Source of the DNA: Novosphingobium sp. ZN18A2
GTDB lineage: Bacteria > Pseudomonadota > Alphaproteobacteria > Sphingomonadales > Sphingomonadaceae
Length of the DNA: 64,000 nt
Assembly (NCBI RefSeq): GCF_036784765.1
Contig: NZ_CP136651.1
Coordinates: 3,236,001-3,300,000, forward strand
Reading direction: 5' to 3'
The notes beneath the pieces are model-generated. The model was not told the DNA's origin, made no database searches, and was given only the letters and a program-made list of their open reading frames with translations. The position numbers and the translations under genes were made by a program. This document shows, in pieces, positions 8,519 through 17,643 of the stretch. Position 1 is the first letter of the stretch. Every line of letters starts with the position of its first letter.

Positions 8519-9815
8519 GGGTTGCACCTTCGGATGGCGGCGGCGGGTCCATATCGACGCGGCCTTCGCTGCGCTTGGGCATGGGCGCCAGGAATACCAT
8601 CAGCAGCGACGCGGCAAGCCACGCCGTTGCCGTGTGGAGCGAGACCGGCAGGCTCTTGATGTCGGCCAGCGCCCCCCAGGCATAGGCACCCACCGCCATC
8701 GCGCCGAACGTGATCGCCTGATAGATCGACATGCAGCGCCCCAGGATCTGTTCCGGCGCGCGAAGCTGCATGGAAACGTTGAGGCTGGTCATCGTGGCGA
8801 CCCAGCCGGTGCCCGCCAGCAAGGATGCCGCCAGCGCCAGCGGCAGCGCGCGTGCTTCAGCCAGCAGCAATTGCCCGCCGACGAAACACAGCGTGCCCAG
8901 CACGACCGCGGCTTCCGCCCCGAAGCGGCGGCGCAGCCTGCCGATCCACAGCGCGGACTGGATCGATCCGATGCCGAACGCCCCCAGCATCAGGCCATAA
9001 TCGATCTCGGTCCCGTGCATCCTGTCATGCGCGACGACCGGCATCATCGCCTGGAAGGCAACGGCGGCAAACCCGAAGGAGAAACCGCGGATCAGCACGC
9101 GGCGCAGCGGGTTGGACGTGAAGCAGAACTTCAGCCCCACCGCGATCGAGCCGAGCATCGGCTTGCGTTCGGGCAGCACCATGTTCTGCGGCTTCCAGCG
9201 CGACAGCACGATGATCATGCCGACATAGCTGATCGCGTTCAGGCCGAAGGCAAGGCTGGGGCTCCACAGCGATATCAGCAGCCCGCCCAGCGCCGGACCG
9301 ACGCTGCGCGCGAGGTTGAATGAAATGGAATTGAGCGCGATCGCCTGCGGCAGGTCTGCCTTGCCCACCTGCAAGCGCACCGAAGCCTGCCACGCCGGCG
9401 AATTGAGCGCGGTGCCCATGCCCACGCTCAGCGTCAGCAGCAGCAGCACCGCGGGGCCGACCAGCCCGGCGAAGGCGAGGCTTGCCAGCACGGCGGAGGC
9501 AAGCAGCATCCCGGTCTGCGCGGCAAGCATCACGCGGCGGCGGTCGAAATTGTCGGCAATCGCCCCGGCGAATACGCCCAGCAGCATGATCGGCAGCGTG
9601 TTCGATGCCTGGACCAGCGCGATCAGCCGATGCGATCCGGTCAGTTCCGTCATCAGCCAGGCCGCGCCGACCGACTGGATCATCGAACCGATGTTGGAGA
9701 ACAGGTTGGCGATCCAGATCGCGCGGAATGCCGGATAGCGGAAGGGGGCAAGCGATGCGCCGTGGGCGAATGGTCCTCGCTCTGGCGCGGGACTCGGCGG
9801 ATCGGTCAACGGCAC
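8505..9815 (-). CDS. MFS transporter (MFS_3/EntS-like exporter)
   Basis: The 436-residue integral membrane protein has about 12 hydrophobic segments. It opens with the APFRYPAFRAIWIANLFSNIG pattern common to the MFS_3 branch and carries the loop motif FAGAIADNFDRRRVMLAAQ between TM2 and TM3. Relatives include the enterobactin exporter EntS and various drug/proton antiporters. Its stop overlaps the CitE-like gene, so they share a transcript. No siderophore genes are near, so the substrate is open. Confidence 0.88.
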   Translation of the reverse strand: MPLTDPPSPAPERGPFAHGASLAPFRYPAFRAIWIANLFSNIGSMIQSVGAAWLMTELTGSHRLIALVQASNTLPIMLLGVFAGAIADNFDRRRVMLAAQTGMLLASAVLASLAFAGLVGPAVLLLLTLSVGMGTALNSPAWQASVRLQVGKADLPQAIALNSISFNLARSVGPALGGLLISLWSPSLAFGLNAISYVGMIIVLSRWKPQNMVLPERKPMLGSIAVGLKFCFTSNPLRRVLIRGFSFGFAAVAFQAMMPVVAHDRMHGTEIDYGLMLGAFGIGSIQSALWIGRLRRRFGAEAAVVLGTLCFVGGQLLLAEARALPLALAASLLAGTGWVATMTSLNVSMQLRAPEQILGRCMSIYQAITFGAMAVGAYAWGALADIKSLPVSLHTATAWLAASLLMVFLAPMPKRSEGRVDMDPPPPSEGATHEKR

Positions 9816-9875
9816 GCCTGCCGGTTAGGCCGTGCCCCGCCCGCGGGCAACCCCGTCGCGCGCGAACCCGCGCAC

Positions 9876-10319
9876 TCAGAACATATAGCGCATGCGTATC
9901 TGCGTGCGCACGTCCACCTTGCTTACGTCGAACGCCGCCGCCTTGAACGACGGCGGGCCGAAGCGAACCGGCGCATCGCGCGAAAAGCCGAAGCCTTCCT
10001 TCGGCATCATCAGCAGCTTGTCGAGCTTGCCGTTGCCGTTTTCGTCATGGAACATCGAAAGCGCATAGCGGCCCGGCGGCACGTCGCGGAACACCAGCGT
10101 TTCGCCCGGCGCCGCGGCGATAGACAGGTGCCGCGCGGCCGGGTCTTTATTGCAATCGGGAAAGTCGCGCGGATTCGCGGTAAGGCAGGCAAGCACCTGC
10201 CCCCTGGCCGATCGCAGACCTTCCACCGTCACCGAAACGGTCGTGCCCGCATCCTGCACCGCGGGCGCGGCCGCGCACAGCAGCAGGGCCGGCCCCAGCA
10301 AGAGCGCGCGCGCCGTCAT
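9876..10319 (-). CDS. DUF2141 domain-containing secreted protein
   Basis: The 147-residue protein has a signal peptide (MTARALLLGPALLLCAAAPA) and then a compact beta-rich domain with the DUF2141 signature. The segment SARGQVLACLTANPRDF leads to DVPPGRYALSMFHDENGNGKLDK, an acidic DENGNGKLD loop that may bind a cation, and MPKEGFGFSRDAPVRFGPPSF. The ATG at 10319 overlaps the stop of the fatty acid hydroxylase gene (ATGA), so translation is probably coupled. DUF2141 proteins are exported and functionally uncharacterised. Confidence 0.88.
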   Translation of the reverse strand: MTARALLLGPALLLCAAAPAVQDAGTTVSVTVEGLRSARGQVLACLTANPRDFPDCNKDPAARHLSIAAAPGETLVFRDVPPGRYALSMFHDENGNGKLDKLLMMPKEGFGFSRDAPVRFGPPSFKAAAFDVSKVDVRTQIRMRYMF

Positions 10320-11026
10320 GCCGCCTTCGCCAGCCCCTTGTCGGTTCCGCACAGCCGGTCCCAGAATCGGAAATAGAGCCCGTAGTTGCACTGGTATCTT
10401 TCATGATGGAGCTGGTGGTGGCTGGCGGTTATCAGCCAGCCGCCCACCCGCGAGTGGACAAGCGCGCGCGGAAACATTTCCCAGCCCATATGGTTGGTCA
10501 CGCCCATCACCGTCATGATCGCCAGCACAAGGCCCAGCACGGCGATGTGGACCGGGACCAGGAAGACGAGCGCGGGAATCACCACCGCGCCCGAAATCGC
10601 CTCGATCGGGTGAAAACTCATCGCCGCCCACGCGGTCGGCGGACGGCTGGCGTGGTGAACCGCATGCGCCACGCGGAACCAGGCCGGGCGATGGAGCAGG
10701 CGATGGGTCCAGTAGAACCACGTGTCATGCGCGAAGAGGTAAACGAAAAGCGAAACCGGCAGGTACCACAGCGGATAGGCGTGAACGTCGCGGTAGATCA
10801 GCGTCCAGCCGTGCTGCTGCCAGCCCCATGCGACGATGCCCGCCGGAATGCCATAGATCGCGGCAGAGGCAAGGCTCCAGCCGATTTCGCGCCGCATCTG
10901 CGGACCGAGACCGGTATAGAAGCCGGGCCGCACCCTGTCCGTCGCCCAGGCGAATGCGCCACTGGTGACGAGGTATCGAACCGCCACGATCAGCGTCATC
11001 GCCAGCGCGGAGAGCCACAGCCCCAT
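10316..11026 (-). CDS. Sterol desaturase / fatty acid hydroxylase superfamily membrane protein
   Basis: The 236-residue multi-span protein has the di-iron His clusters of the family: HDTWFYWTHRLLH near residue 98, HAVHHASRPPTAW near residue 124, and ASHHQLHHERYQCNYG near residue 208. Such enzymes use O2 to hydroxylate or desaturate lipid chains or isoprenoids in the membrane. The natural substrate is uncertain. The next gene downstream, a DUF2141 protein, overlaps its stop by 4 nt. Confidence 0.9.
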   Translation of the reverse strand: MGLWLSALAMTLIVAVRYLVTSGAFAWATDRVRPGFYTGLGPQMRREIGWSLASAAIYGIPAGIVAWGWQQHGWTLIYRDVHAYPLWYLPVSLFVYLFAHDTWFYWTHRLLHRPAWFRVAHAVHHASRPPTAWAAMSFHPIEAISGAVVIPALVFLVPVHIAVLGLVLAIMTVMGVTNHMGWEMFPRALVHSRVGGWLITASHHQLHHERYQCNYGLYFRFWDRLCGTDKGLAKAA

Positions 11027-11225
11027 TCAGGAATCCCGCCCGAAACCCGGCGAAGTTGACGGTGTTGACGGGTACGTTGCCCAACATCCCCGACCCCAGG
11101 CGCGCGCACGTCCCCCTTGCGCAAAAAACAGCAGGGAAGCGACACCGTCCATACCCGCGCTTATGCCAGCACGACGCTGCGTAGGACAGATGGTTTCTGG
11201 GCCAGGCGGCGATGCGCGGCAGCAC

Positions 11226-11263
11226 GAGAAAAGGCGAAGGGCGCCGGTCGCCCGACGCCCTTC
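11226..11263 (-). terminator. Probable rho-independent terminator of the upstream urcA-type gene
   Basis: On the minus strand a perfect 8-bp stem (GAAGGGCG / CGCCCTTC) is followed by GCCTTTTCTC. It begins 24 nt beyond the UrcA gene stop at 11288. Within the 261-nt gene-free stretch 11027-11287 it is the only structure I can see. Confidence 0.65.
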
Positions 11264-11287
11264 CTCCGGCTGCTCCTGCCGCAAGCG

Positions 11288-11620
11288 TCAGTTCCTGGAC
11301 GCCGTGCGGATCGAGTCGCTCCCCTGCCACTGGGCGAGCAGGTCGGCATTTTCAACCTGCCGGATCATCTGCTCCGTCACCTGCAGTTCGCAGCGGCGGC
11401 GCTTGTATCCATCCGTCAGCGGGTTGCCTGACCAGCACAGGCGCGACGCCGCATGCCTGATGCGATTGATCGCCAGGGCGCGTCCGTCGAACGAGACAAG
11501 TTCATGCGGATAGACCTTGACCGAAACGCTCCGGGAAATACCCGTTGCATTTGCAGGACTTGCGGCAACGGCAGCAAAAAAGGCGAAACCTGCGATCAGG
11601 CTGATTTTTTGCGTCTTCAT
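11288..11620 (-). CDS. UrcA family secreted protein
   Basis: The 110-residue product has a signal peptide (MKTQKISLIAGFAFFAAVAASPANA) and the UrcA pattern: a beta-strand SVSVKVYPHELVSFDGRALAINRI, a helix RHAASRLCW with one Cys, then a second Cys in RRRCELQVTEQMI. UrcA proteins are small periplasmic proteins abundant in sphingomonads; their role is unknown. The ATG at 11620 has the signal peptide directly after it; a start at 11650 would add ten non-signal residues. It is divergent from a winged-helix/TPR regulator gene starting 74 nt away. A second UrcA gene lies at 52605. Confidence 0.82.
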   Translation of the reverse strand: MKTQKISLIAGFAFFAAVAASPANATGISRSVSVKVYPHELVSFDGRALAINRIRHAASRLCWSGNPLTDGYKRRRCELQVTEQMIRQVENADLLAQWQGSDSIRTASRN

Positions 11621-11694
11621 GGTGACAACTCCTTTCGGGGCAATGCCCATGACTGTTTCCTAGTCCTCGTCACCACGATGATCTTGACGATGTC

Positions 11695-13650
11695 TTGGAA
11701 AGATTCCCGCTCAGAATATTCGCAGAATTGCCGGCCAGTCTTTTTCTCGCTCCCGATTGCCGCCAATGGTATTGTTCTTGGGTGGAGTGCCAACCGATCA
11801 CGATTCGGTTCGGTGAGTTCATAGTCGATCCCACCGATCGCCGATTGTACGGCCCGCATGGAGAAATCCATGTGGGTGGGCGGGCATTCGACGTGCTCGA
11901 AGTCCTGCTTTCCGCCGATGGCCGGCTTGTCACCAAGGACGAGCTGTTCGAAACGGTCTGGGCCGGACTGACGGTCAGCGACGCGGCGCTGACCTCTGTT
12001 ATCCGCGACTTGCGGCTGGCGCTGGGCGACCGGGACCGGGACGGGATGATCAAGGCCGTCTATGGCAAGGGCTATCGCCTTGAAGCCGGAACGGTCAGCA
12101 CCTCGCAAACCGCGCCCGTTGCCACACGGCCCAAAGCGCCGCATGCACCCCATGCGCTGCGCACATCGCTGGCCGTCCTGCCCTTCGCCAACCTGACCGG
12201 CGATGCCGCGAACGACTATCTGGGCGATGGCATGGCCGAAGAAGTGCTGGACCTGTTGGGTGCCAGTTCGGGTTTGCGGCTTTCCGCGCGCGCTTCGAGT
12301 TTCTCCGCGAAAGTGCGCGAGATGTCGGGCGTCGATGCGGCAAAGGCGCTGGGCGTCGACGCGATCCTGGAAGGCAGCGTGCGCGCCGCGGGCAAAAAGC
12401 TGCGGATCGGTGCGCGCCTGATCGACGGCGGCGACGGCTATGTGCTCTGGTCGCAATCGTTCGACCGCGACATGGAAGATATCTTTCTTGTCCAGGCGGA
12501 AGTGGCAGGTGCCGTGGTCGATGCCCTTCTGTTGAAACTCAATTCCGCGATCGCGCCGCTTCCTCCGCCGCCCGACCGGGATTCGGGCCATGTCGAAGCC
12601 TACAAGCTGTTGCTGAAGGCACAGTGGCTTGCCGGACGGATGACCCCCGCCTTCCTGGCCGCGGCGGTTGAACTTTGCGAGCAGGCGATAGAGCGCAGCC
12701 CCGATTTCGCGGAGTGTCACGCGCGCCTTGCGATCTTGCTGATCATCAAGAACATTCATTCCGATTTGCCCGACGCGGTGGAATTGCAAAGAGCCCAAGC
12801 CCTTGCCAGGCAAGCCCAGTCCCTCGATCCGCGCTCTGTCAGCGCGCTTCATGCGAAGTCGATGAGTGCCGTAATCGCAGGCCGGCTGGTGGAAGCGGAT
12901 CGCCATTTCCTCGCCGCCATTTCACAGCGTCCCGGCCAGGGGCTTTTCCATCTGTCGCATGCATCGTTCGTGACGGCCGCTGCGGGACATTTGCGTGCGG
13001 CGTCTCCCGACCAGTCCACCATAGACGCGCTTATCCCCTTTCATGCCGGAGCCGCTGCGCTCCTGGCGATGCATTACGCGGGCCTCGGTGAGAACGAGCT
13101 GGCGGAGCGCTATCTGGCGATGGCCCTGGAATTCGGGTTCCCGCCGCAAAGCTTCGTCCATGCGGAAACGCGCGCGCTGCTCCATGCGCGGAACGGCCGG
13201 CTCGAGGATGCGGCCGCTTCCATCATCGCTTCACTCGACCAGGGACGCGAAGCGCACATGGCCCAGGCGGTAAGACTCGCCTACTTCGCCCTTGGCGACG
13301 AAAGTATGCGGCGCAGTGCGATCGATGCGATCGCGGCCATCCACGCAAACGGCATCGAAGCGCTAAGCACCATGATGCGCAAGCGGCTGGTGCTCTATCT
13401 TGCGCAGTTGGGTGAGATCGATCGGGCCGTCGAAGTTCTGACGGAAAGCGTGCGTGACCTCAAATCGCGCGGAATGCTGGCGGTTGGCTGGGGCTTCCTC
13501 TGGTTCGAGGAACTGCGCGAAGTCCAGCGCCATCCTGGCTTCATCCCCATCGCGCGCGAACTCGGCTTCGTCGCCTACTGGGAAGTCAACGGACCGCCGG
13601 ACGGTTACCATTTCGATGGAGAGGAACTCGTCCCTATCAACGCCCTTTGA
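11695..13650 (+). CDS. Winged-helix transcriptional regulator with TolB-like and TPR domains
   Basis: The 651-codon frame encodes three parts. Residues about 36-110 form an OmpR/CadC-type winged helix (FGEFIVDPTDRRLYG, VGGRAFDVLEVLLS, AVYGKGYRLEAG). Residues about 160-285 form a TolB-like domain (SLAVLPFANLTGDAANDYLGDGMAEE, VDAILEGSVRAAGKKLRIGARL). Residues about 300-640 are TPR-type helical repeats. No receiver domain and no clear transmembrane helix are present, so it is a one-component DNA-binding protein. An in-frame GTG at 11782 (VECQPITIRFG) lies nearer the domain and may be the true start. It is divergent from the UrcA gene, so it may control it; that is inference. Confidence 0.85.
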   Translation: MERFPLRIFAELPASLFLAPDCRQWYCSWVECQPITIRFGEFIVDPTDRRLYGPHGEIHVGGRAFDVLEVLLSADGRLVTKDELFETVWAGLTVSDAALTSVIRDLRLALGDRDRDGMIKAVYGKGYRLEAGTVSTSQTAPVATRPKAPHAPHALRTSLAVLPFANLTGDAANDYLGDGMAEEVLDLLGASSGLRLSARASSFSAKVREMSGVDAAKALGVDAILEGSVRAAGKKLRIGARLIDGGDGYVLWSQSFDRDMEDIFLVQAEVAGAVVDALLLKLNSAIAPLPPPPDRDSGHVEAYKLLLKAQWLAGRMTPAFLAAAVELCEQAIERSPDFAECHARLAILLIIKNIHSDLPDAVELQRAQALARQAQSLDPRSVSALHAKSMSAVIAGRLVEADRHFLAAISQRPGQGLFHLSHASFVTAAAGHLRAASPDQSTIDALIPFHAGAAALLAMHYAGLGENELAERYLAMALEFGFPPQSFVHAETRALLHARNGRLEDAAASIIASLDQGREAHMAQAVRLAYFALGDESMRRSAIDAIAAIHANGIEALSTMMRKRLVLYLAQLGEIDRAVEVLTESVRDLKSRGMLAVGWGFLWFEELREVQRHPGFIPIARELGFVAYWEVNGPPDGYHFDGEELVPINAL

Positions 13651-13653
13651 CCG

Positions 13654-13688
13654 GACGGCCCGCCAGTGAATGGCAGGCCGCCTTTGTT
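13654..13688 (+). terminator. Possible rho-independent terminator between convergent genes
   Basis: A stem of CGGCCCGCCA and TGGCAGGCCG (one mismatch, 5-nt loop GTGAA) is followed by CCTTTGTT. It lies just after the stop of the winged-helix regulator and before the end of the convergent helicase gene. The T-run is short, so termination on the plus strand is plausible but not certain. Confidence 0.45.
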
Positions 13689-13708
13689 GCCGGTCACGAA
13701 AACGCCGC

Positions 13709-15178
13709 TTACCCGTTGCGCGTTACCGCGCCGCGGTGCTTGCCCACGCCGGGCGCGCCGCGGGGGCGGAAGCGACGCTTGCGCTGGCCTTCGCCGTTCC
13801 GCTCGCCATGACGGTCGTCCTGGCGGCGCTCGCCCCGGTTTTCGCCATCGCGGCGACCGTCACGCCGATCGTCGCGGCGGCCTTCGTTACGCTCGCCACG
13901 CTGCCCGCCACGGTTGCCGTCGGCGCGATGATCGCGCCCGCGATTGCCTTGCGGTCGCCCGCGCCCGCCGCCGCGCTCATCGCCCAGCAGGGGCTGGCTG
14001 CGCGTCGCCTTGGGCAGCTTCGCCGCTTCGGCCATGAAGTTTTCGGGCAGGCCAAGCGGCGCCAGTTTCACGCCGGTCAGCCGTTCGATATCGCGGAGAT
14101 ACGGCTTTTCGTCCGGCGCGCAGAAGCTGATCGCCACGCCGTCCGCCCCGGCGCGCGCGGTGCGGCCGATGCGGTGGACGTATTGTTCGGGAACGTTGGG
14201 CAGTTCGAAGTTGAAAACGTGGCTGACGCCCGAAACGTCGATCCCGCGCGCGGCAATATCGGTCGCCACCAGCACGGGCGAACTGCCCTGCCGGAACGCG
14301 TCCAGCGCGGCGGTGCGTTGCGCCTGGCTTTTGTTGCCGTGGATCGCGCGCGCGTTCACGCCCGCGGCGGAAAGGAAGCGCACCACGCGGTCCGCACCGT
14401 GCTTTGTGCGGGTGAACACCAGCGCGCGGTCAAGCGTCTTGTCCGCGATCAGCGCTTTCAGCCGCAGCGTGAGCAGCGCCTGCTTTTCGGCCTGGTTGAT
14501 GAACGTCACGTACTGCTCGACGCGTTCCGCCGTGGTCGATTGCGGCGCCACTTCCACGCGGACAGGATTGTGGATGAACTGACGGCCCAGCTCGGCAATC
14601 GCCTTGGGCATCGTGGCCGAAAAGAACAGGCTCTGGCGCTTGGCGGGCAGCAGGTTCGCCACGCGCTTCAGCGCATGGATGAAGCCCAGGTCCATCATCT
14701 GGTCGGCTTCGTCGAGCACGAAGATCTCCACCCGTCCCAGCGTCAGCGCGCGCTGGTCCACAAGGTCGAGCAGGCGGCCAGGCGTGGCGACGAGGATATC
14801 TGTGCCCGGCACCAGCCGGCGCGCCTGCTTGCCCACCGGCACGCCGCCGAACACGCAATCGACCTGCAGGCGCAGGTTGCGGGCATAGCCCTTCATGTTC
14901 TCGGCGATCTGCGCTGCCAGTTCGCGCGTGGGGGAAAGCACCAGCATCCGGCACGATGCGGGCTTGCGCGGCTTGGGATCGGCGGCAAGGCGATGGAGCG
15001 AGGGCAGCGAGAATGCTGCCGTCTTGCCGGTGCCGGTCTGCGCGATGCCCAGGATGTCGCGCCCTTCAAGCAGCGCGGGGATCGCCTGTCGCTGGATCGG
15101 GGTGGGATCGGAATAGCCCTTGGTCTCAAGCGCATGAAGGATGGGCTCGGCCAGGCCGAGGTCTGAAAAATAGGACAT
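13709..15178 (-). CDS. rhlE: DEAD-box RNA helicase, RhlE type
   Basis: The product of 489 residues contains the full set of SF2 DEAD-box motifs: Q motif (PTPIQRQAIPALLEGRD), Walker A AQTGTGKT, PTRELAAQI, DEAD (VLDEADQMM), SAT, and HRIGRTARAG. The last 100 residues are a low-complexity tail rich in Arg, Gly and Asp, including repeated RRDGRR and GERR units, typical of RhlE proteins and expected to bind RNA nonspecifically. Such helicases act in ribosome assembly, mRNA decay and cold adaptation. The ATG at 15178 (MSYFSDLGLAEP) is the standard RhlE start; an upstream in-frame extension to 15277 has no family support. Confidence 0.93.
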   Translation of the reverse strand: MSYFSDLGLAEPILHALETKGYSDPTPIQRQAIPALLEGRDILGIAQTGTGKTAAFSLPSLHRLAADPKPRKPASCRMLVLSPTRELAAQIAENMKGYARNLRLQVDCVFGGVPVGKQARRLVPGTDILVATPGRLLDLVDQRALTLGRVEIFVLDEADQMMDLGFIHALKRVANLLPAKRQSLFFSATMPKAIAELGRQFIHNPVRVEVAPQSTTAERVEQYVTFINQAEKQALLTLRLKALIADKTLDRALVFTRTKHGADRVVRFLSAAGVNARAIHGNKSQAQRTAALDAFRQGSSPVLVATDIAARGIDVSGVSHVFNFELPNVPEQYVHRIGRTARAGADGVAISFCAPDEKPYLRDIERLTGVKLAPLGLPENFMAEAAKLPKATRSQPLLGDERGGGRGRPQGNRGRDHRADGNRGGQRGERNEGRRDDRRDGRRDGENRGERRQDDRHGERNGEGQRKRRFRPRGAPGVGKHRGAVTRNG

Positions 15179-15600
15179 ATGTTTTTCGAATCTCGTTGGC
15201 GCACGGGCAAGGACCGCGCGCGGCAGGGGTCGTCTTGGCGACCCTTGCGTGAAAGGGGAGCTTGTGAAGCGCCGCACCGTGAACCCCGGGCGGGTCTCGC
15301 CTCAATCGGCGGACCTCACGCCAGCACCGGGACGACGGGCAAGCCCGCCGGTCGCGCTGGCGGCGCAGGTAGGGGTTGTTGCGCGAAAAAGCAAGGAAAT
15401 TGCGCGCAGGTGTGCTGAAGCGGTCTGGGTGGATGGGGGCATTGTCTGAGATATGACCAGGAGCGGACCGTCCGGAAACGACTGCATTGCGAAAGTTGCA
15501 CTTGGCCCACCCCCAACCCCTCCCGCTTGCGGGAGGGGAGCGAGACTTGCGCCGCCGCAGGCGGTGCTAGTCGCAGCGGGGTGGGCAATGCTCGCCGCCC
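15179..15600. other. Gene-free stretch between rhlE and the SulP gene
   Basis: This 422-nt interval carries no convincing gene. The only clear structure is the palindromic repeat at 15505-15586. The part next to rhlE should hold its promoter and leader, but I cannot point to convincing -35/-10 boxes. Confidence 0.6.
15505..15586. repeat. Sphingomonad-type intergenic palindromic repeat
   Basis: The element opens with CCCACCCCCAACCCCTCCCG and closes with CGGGGTGGGC. It contains an internal perfect palindrome CCCCTCCCGC-TT-GCGGGAGGGG and a second hairpin GCCGCCGCAGGCGG. Elements of this build are common between genes in sphingomonad genomes. A shortened relative (CTTCCGCTTGCGGGAG) is visible at about 1438-1453 between ruvC and ruvA. 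It may help terminate the SulP transcript, which ends at 15601. Confidence 0.65.
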
Positions 15601-17100
15601 TCAATGCCCCACCACGCCCAGCGAGGCGAAGGGCTTGTCGTGTTCGCCGTATTTCTCGACCAGCGTCGCGCTTGCTTCGTTGAGACCGATGACCTCCACG
15701 TCCTTGCCCTCGGCGCGCAGGCGCAGCACGATCTTGTCGAGCACGCCGGTGGCCGAAATGTCCCAGAAATGCGCGTGGCTGACGTCGATCGTCACGCGGT
15801 CCACGTCCTCGCGGAAAATGGCGCTCTCCATGATCCGGTCGGTCGAGCCGAAGAATATCTGCCCGGCGATCGTGTAGCGCCGCTCACGCCCGTCGTCCGA
15901 CAGCGACATTTCGATGGTGACGAGGTTGCGCACCTTGGCGGCGAAGAAGATGCCGCTCAGCAGCACGCCCGCGATCACGCCCTTGGAAAGATCGTGCGTC
16001 CACACCACGATCACCACCGTCACCAGCATGACCACGGTGGACGGCAGCGGGTGGTGGCGCAGTTCCATGAACGAGCGCCAGCGGAAGGTGCTGATCGACA
16101 CGAACACCATCACCGCCACCAGCGCGGGCATCGGCACGCGGCTGACCAGCGGGCCGAGCACCACCATCAGCACCAGCAGCATCACGCCCGCCACCATCGT
16201 GGACAAGCGCCGCCGCCCGCCGGACTTGATGTTGATCACCGACTGCCCGATCATCGCGCAGCCGCCCATCGCGCCGATGAAGCCGGTGCAGAAATTGGCG
16301 ATGCCCTGCCCCACGCATTCACGCTGCTTGTCGGAGCGGGTTTCGGTCATGTCGTCGACGATGCTGGCCGTCATCATGGATTCGAGCAGTCCCACCGCCG
16401 CCATGGCCGCCGAATAGGGCGCGATGATCGTCAGCGTCTGAAAGGTCAGCGGCACGTGCGGGATATGGAACGTGGGCAGCGCGCTGGGCAGCTGGCCCAT
16501 GTCGCCCACGGTGTTCACGTGCGTGCCCGTCAGCATGGTGAAGGCCGAAAGGATGACGATCGAAACCAGCGGCGCGGGCAGCGCGGTGGTGAGGCGCGGG
16601 AACAGGTAGATGATGGCAAGCCCCGCCAGCACCAGCGCATATGTCTCCCACCCCACGCCGGTAAGCTGCGGCAGCTGCGCCATGAAGATCAGGATCGCCA
16701 GCGCGTTGACGAAGCCTGTGATGACCGAGCGCGAGACGAAGCGCATCAGCAGGTCCAGCCGCACGAATCCGGCAATCGCCTGGAAAATGCCCATCAGGAT
16801 CGTCGCGGCGAACAGGTATTCCACGCCATGCGCGCGCACCAGCGGGCCGACCAGCACCGCCACGGCCGCCGTCGCCGCCGAAATCATCCCCGGCCGCCCG
16901 CCGGTGATCGCGATGATGCAGGCGATGGAAAAGCTGGCATAAAGCCCCACCGCCGGATCGACCCCCGCGATGATCGAAAAGCCGATCGCCTCCGGGATCA
17001 GCGCCAGCGCGACGACCAGGCCCGAAAGCGCCTCTCGCCCCGGATTGGTCAACCAGTCGCGCTTTATCGCGGAAGCGAAGGACATGTGGACGTCGGCCAT
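15601..17100 (-). CDS. SulP family anion transporter with STAS domain
   Basis: The 499-residue protein has a SulP transport core of about 11-12 membrane segments, with the family stretch GLVVALALIPEAIGFSIIAGVDPAVGLYAS at the N-terminus. A cytoplasmic STAS domain occupies roughly residues 390-490 (REDVDRVTIDVSHAHFWDISATGVLDKIV). SulP carriers move sulfate, bicarbonate or related anions, usually with Na+ or H+. No carbonic anhydrase or sulfate assimilation gene is adjacent, so the anion is unresolved. ATG 17100 is taken as the start (MADVHMSFASAI); ATG 17085 is an alternative. Confidence 0.92.
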   Translation of the reverse strand: MADVHMSFASAIKRDWLTNPGREALSGLVVALALIPEAIGFSIIAGVDPAVGLYASFSIACIIAITGGRPGMISAATAAVAVLVGPLVRAHGVEYLFAATILMGIFQAIAGFVRLDLLMRFVSRSVITGFVNALAILIFMAQLPQLTGVGWETYALVLAGLAIIYLFPRLTTALPAPLVSIVILSAFTMLTGTHVNTVGDMGQLPSALPTFHIPHVPLTFQTLTIIAPYSAAMAAVGLLESMMTASIVDDMTETRSDKQRECVGQGIANFCTGFIGAMGGCAMIGQSVINIKSGGRRRLSTMVAGVMLLVLMVVLGPLVSRVPMPALVAVMVFVSISTFRWRSFMELRHHPLPSTVVMLVTVVIVVWTHDLSKGVIAGVLLSGIFFAAKVRNLVTIEMSLSDDGRERRYTIAGQIFFGSTDRIMESAIFREDVDRVTIDVSHAHFWDISATGVLDKIVLRLRAEGKDVEVIGLNEASATLVEKYGEHDKPFASLGVVGH

Positions 17101-17307
17101 GCGGATTTCCCCTTGCGGCGGCCATGCGTCGGGCTGCCGGTGATCGTTCGCGCGTCGTGCCGCGGTGATCTTGTCGTTTCGGATTGCTGCGCCGCACAAA
17201 TTGTCGGGCAGGCGCCCCATATGGGTCCGCAGCGGATGTTGCAACCCCGCGTCTTTGCGCCGCGGCCGTTCGCGCATAGGGTGCGGCAAAACGGAAAGGA
17301 CCAATGC

Positions 17308-17643
17308 ATGATCGTGACCACGACCGAAAACCTGCCGGACCACCAGGTGGCCGAAGTGCTGGGCCAGTGCTTCGGCGTGGTCGTGCGCAGCCGCGGGCTG
17401 GGCGGCAATATCGTGGCCGGCCTGCGCTCCATCATCGGCGGAGAGATCAAGGAATATACCTCGCTGGTGGAAGACACGCGCCGCCATGCGATAGACCGCA
17501 TGGTTTCGAACGCGCGCCTGATGGGCGCCGACGCGGTGATGATGATGCGCTTCGATTCCGGCTCTCTCGGCCAGACGATGAACGAGGTCGTCGCCTATGG
17601 AACCGCCGTGCGTCTCGCCCGGTCTGCGGAGGCCGGGCGATGA
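17308..17643 (+). CDS. ybjQ: YbjQ/UPF0145 family protein
   Basis: The 111-residue protein matches the YbjQ family from end to end: MIVTTTENLPDHQVAEVLG, then GVVVRSRGLGGNIVAGLRSIIGGEIKEYT, then RMVSNARLMGADAVMMMRFD. Members are small cytosolic proteins that form oligomeric rings, sometimes described as heavy-metal binding; a function is not established. The ATG at 17308 is preceded by GGAAAGGA. Its stop overlaps the start of a small membrane protein (ATGA at 17640), so the two are translated together. The SulP gene is divergent from it. Confidence 0.9.
   Translation: MIVTTTENLPDHQVAEVLGQCFGVVVRSRGLGGNIVAGLRSIIGGEIKEYTSLVEDTRRHAIDRMVSNARLMGADAVMMMRFDSGSLGQTMNEVVAYGTAVRLARSAEAGR

Noticed and set aside
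15604..17643. A 679-codon open frame on the plus strand
   Set aside because: It is antisense to the SulP gene, His/Arg-rich and without any domain pattern. Only its last 111 codons are real (ybjQ).
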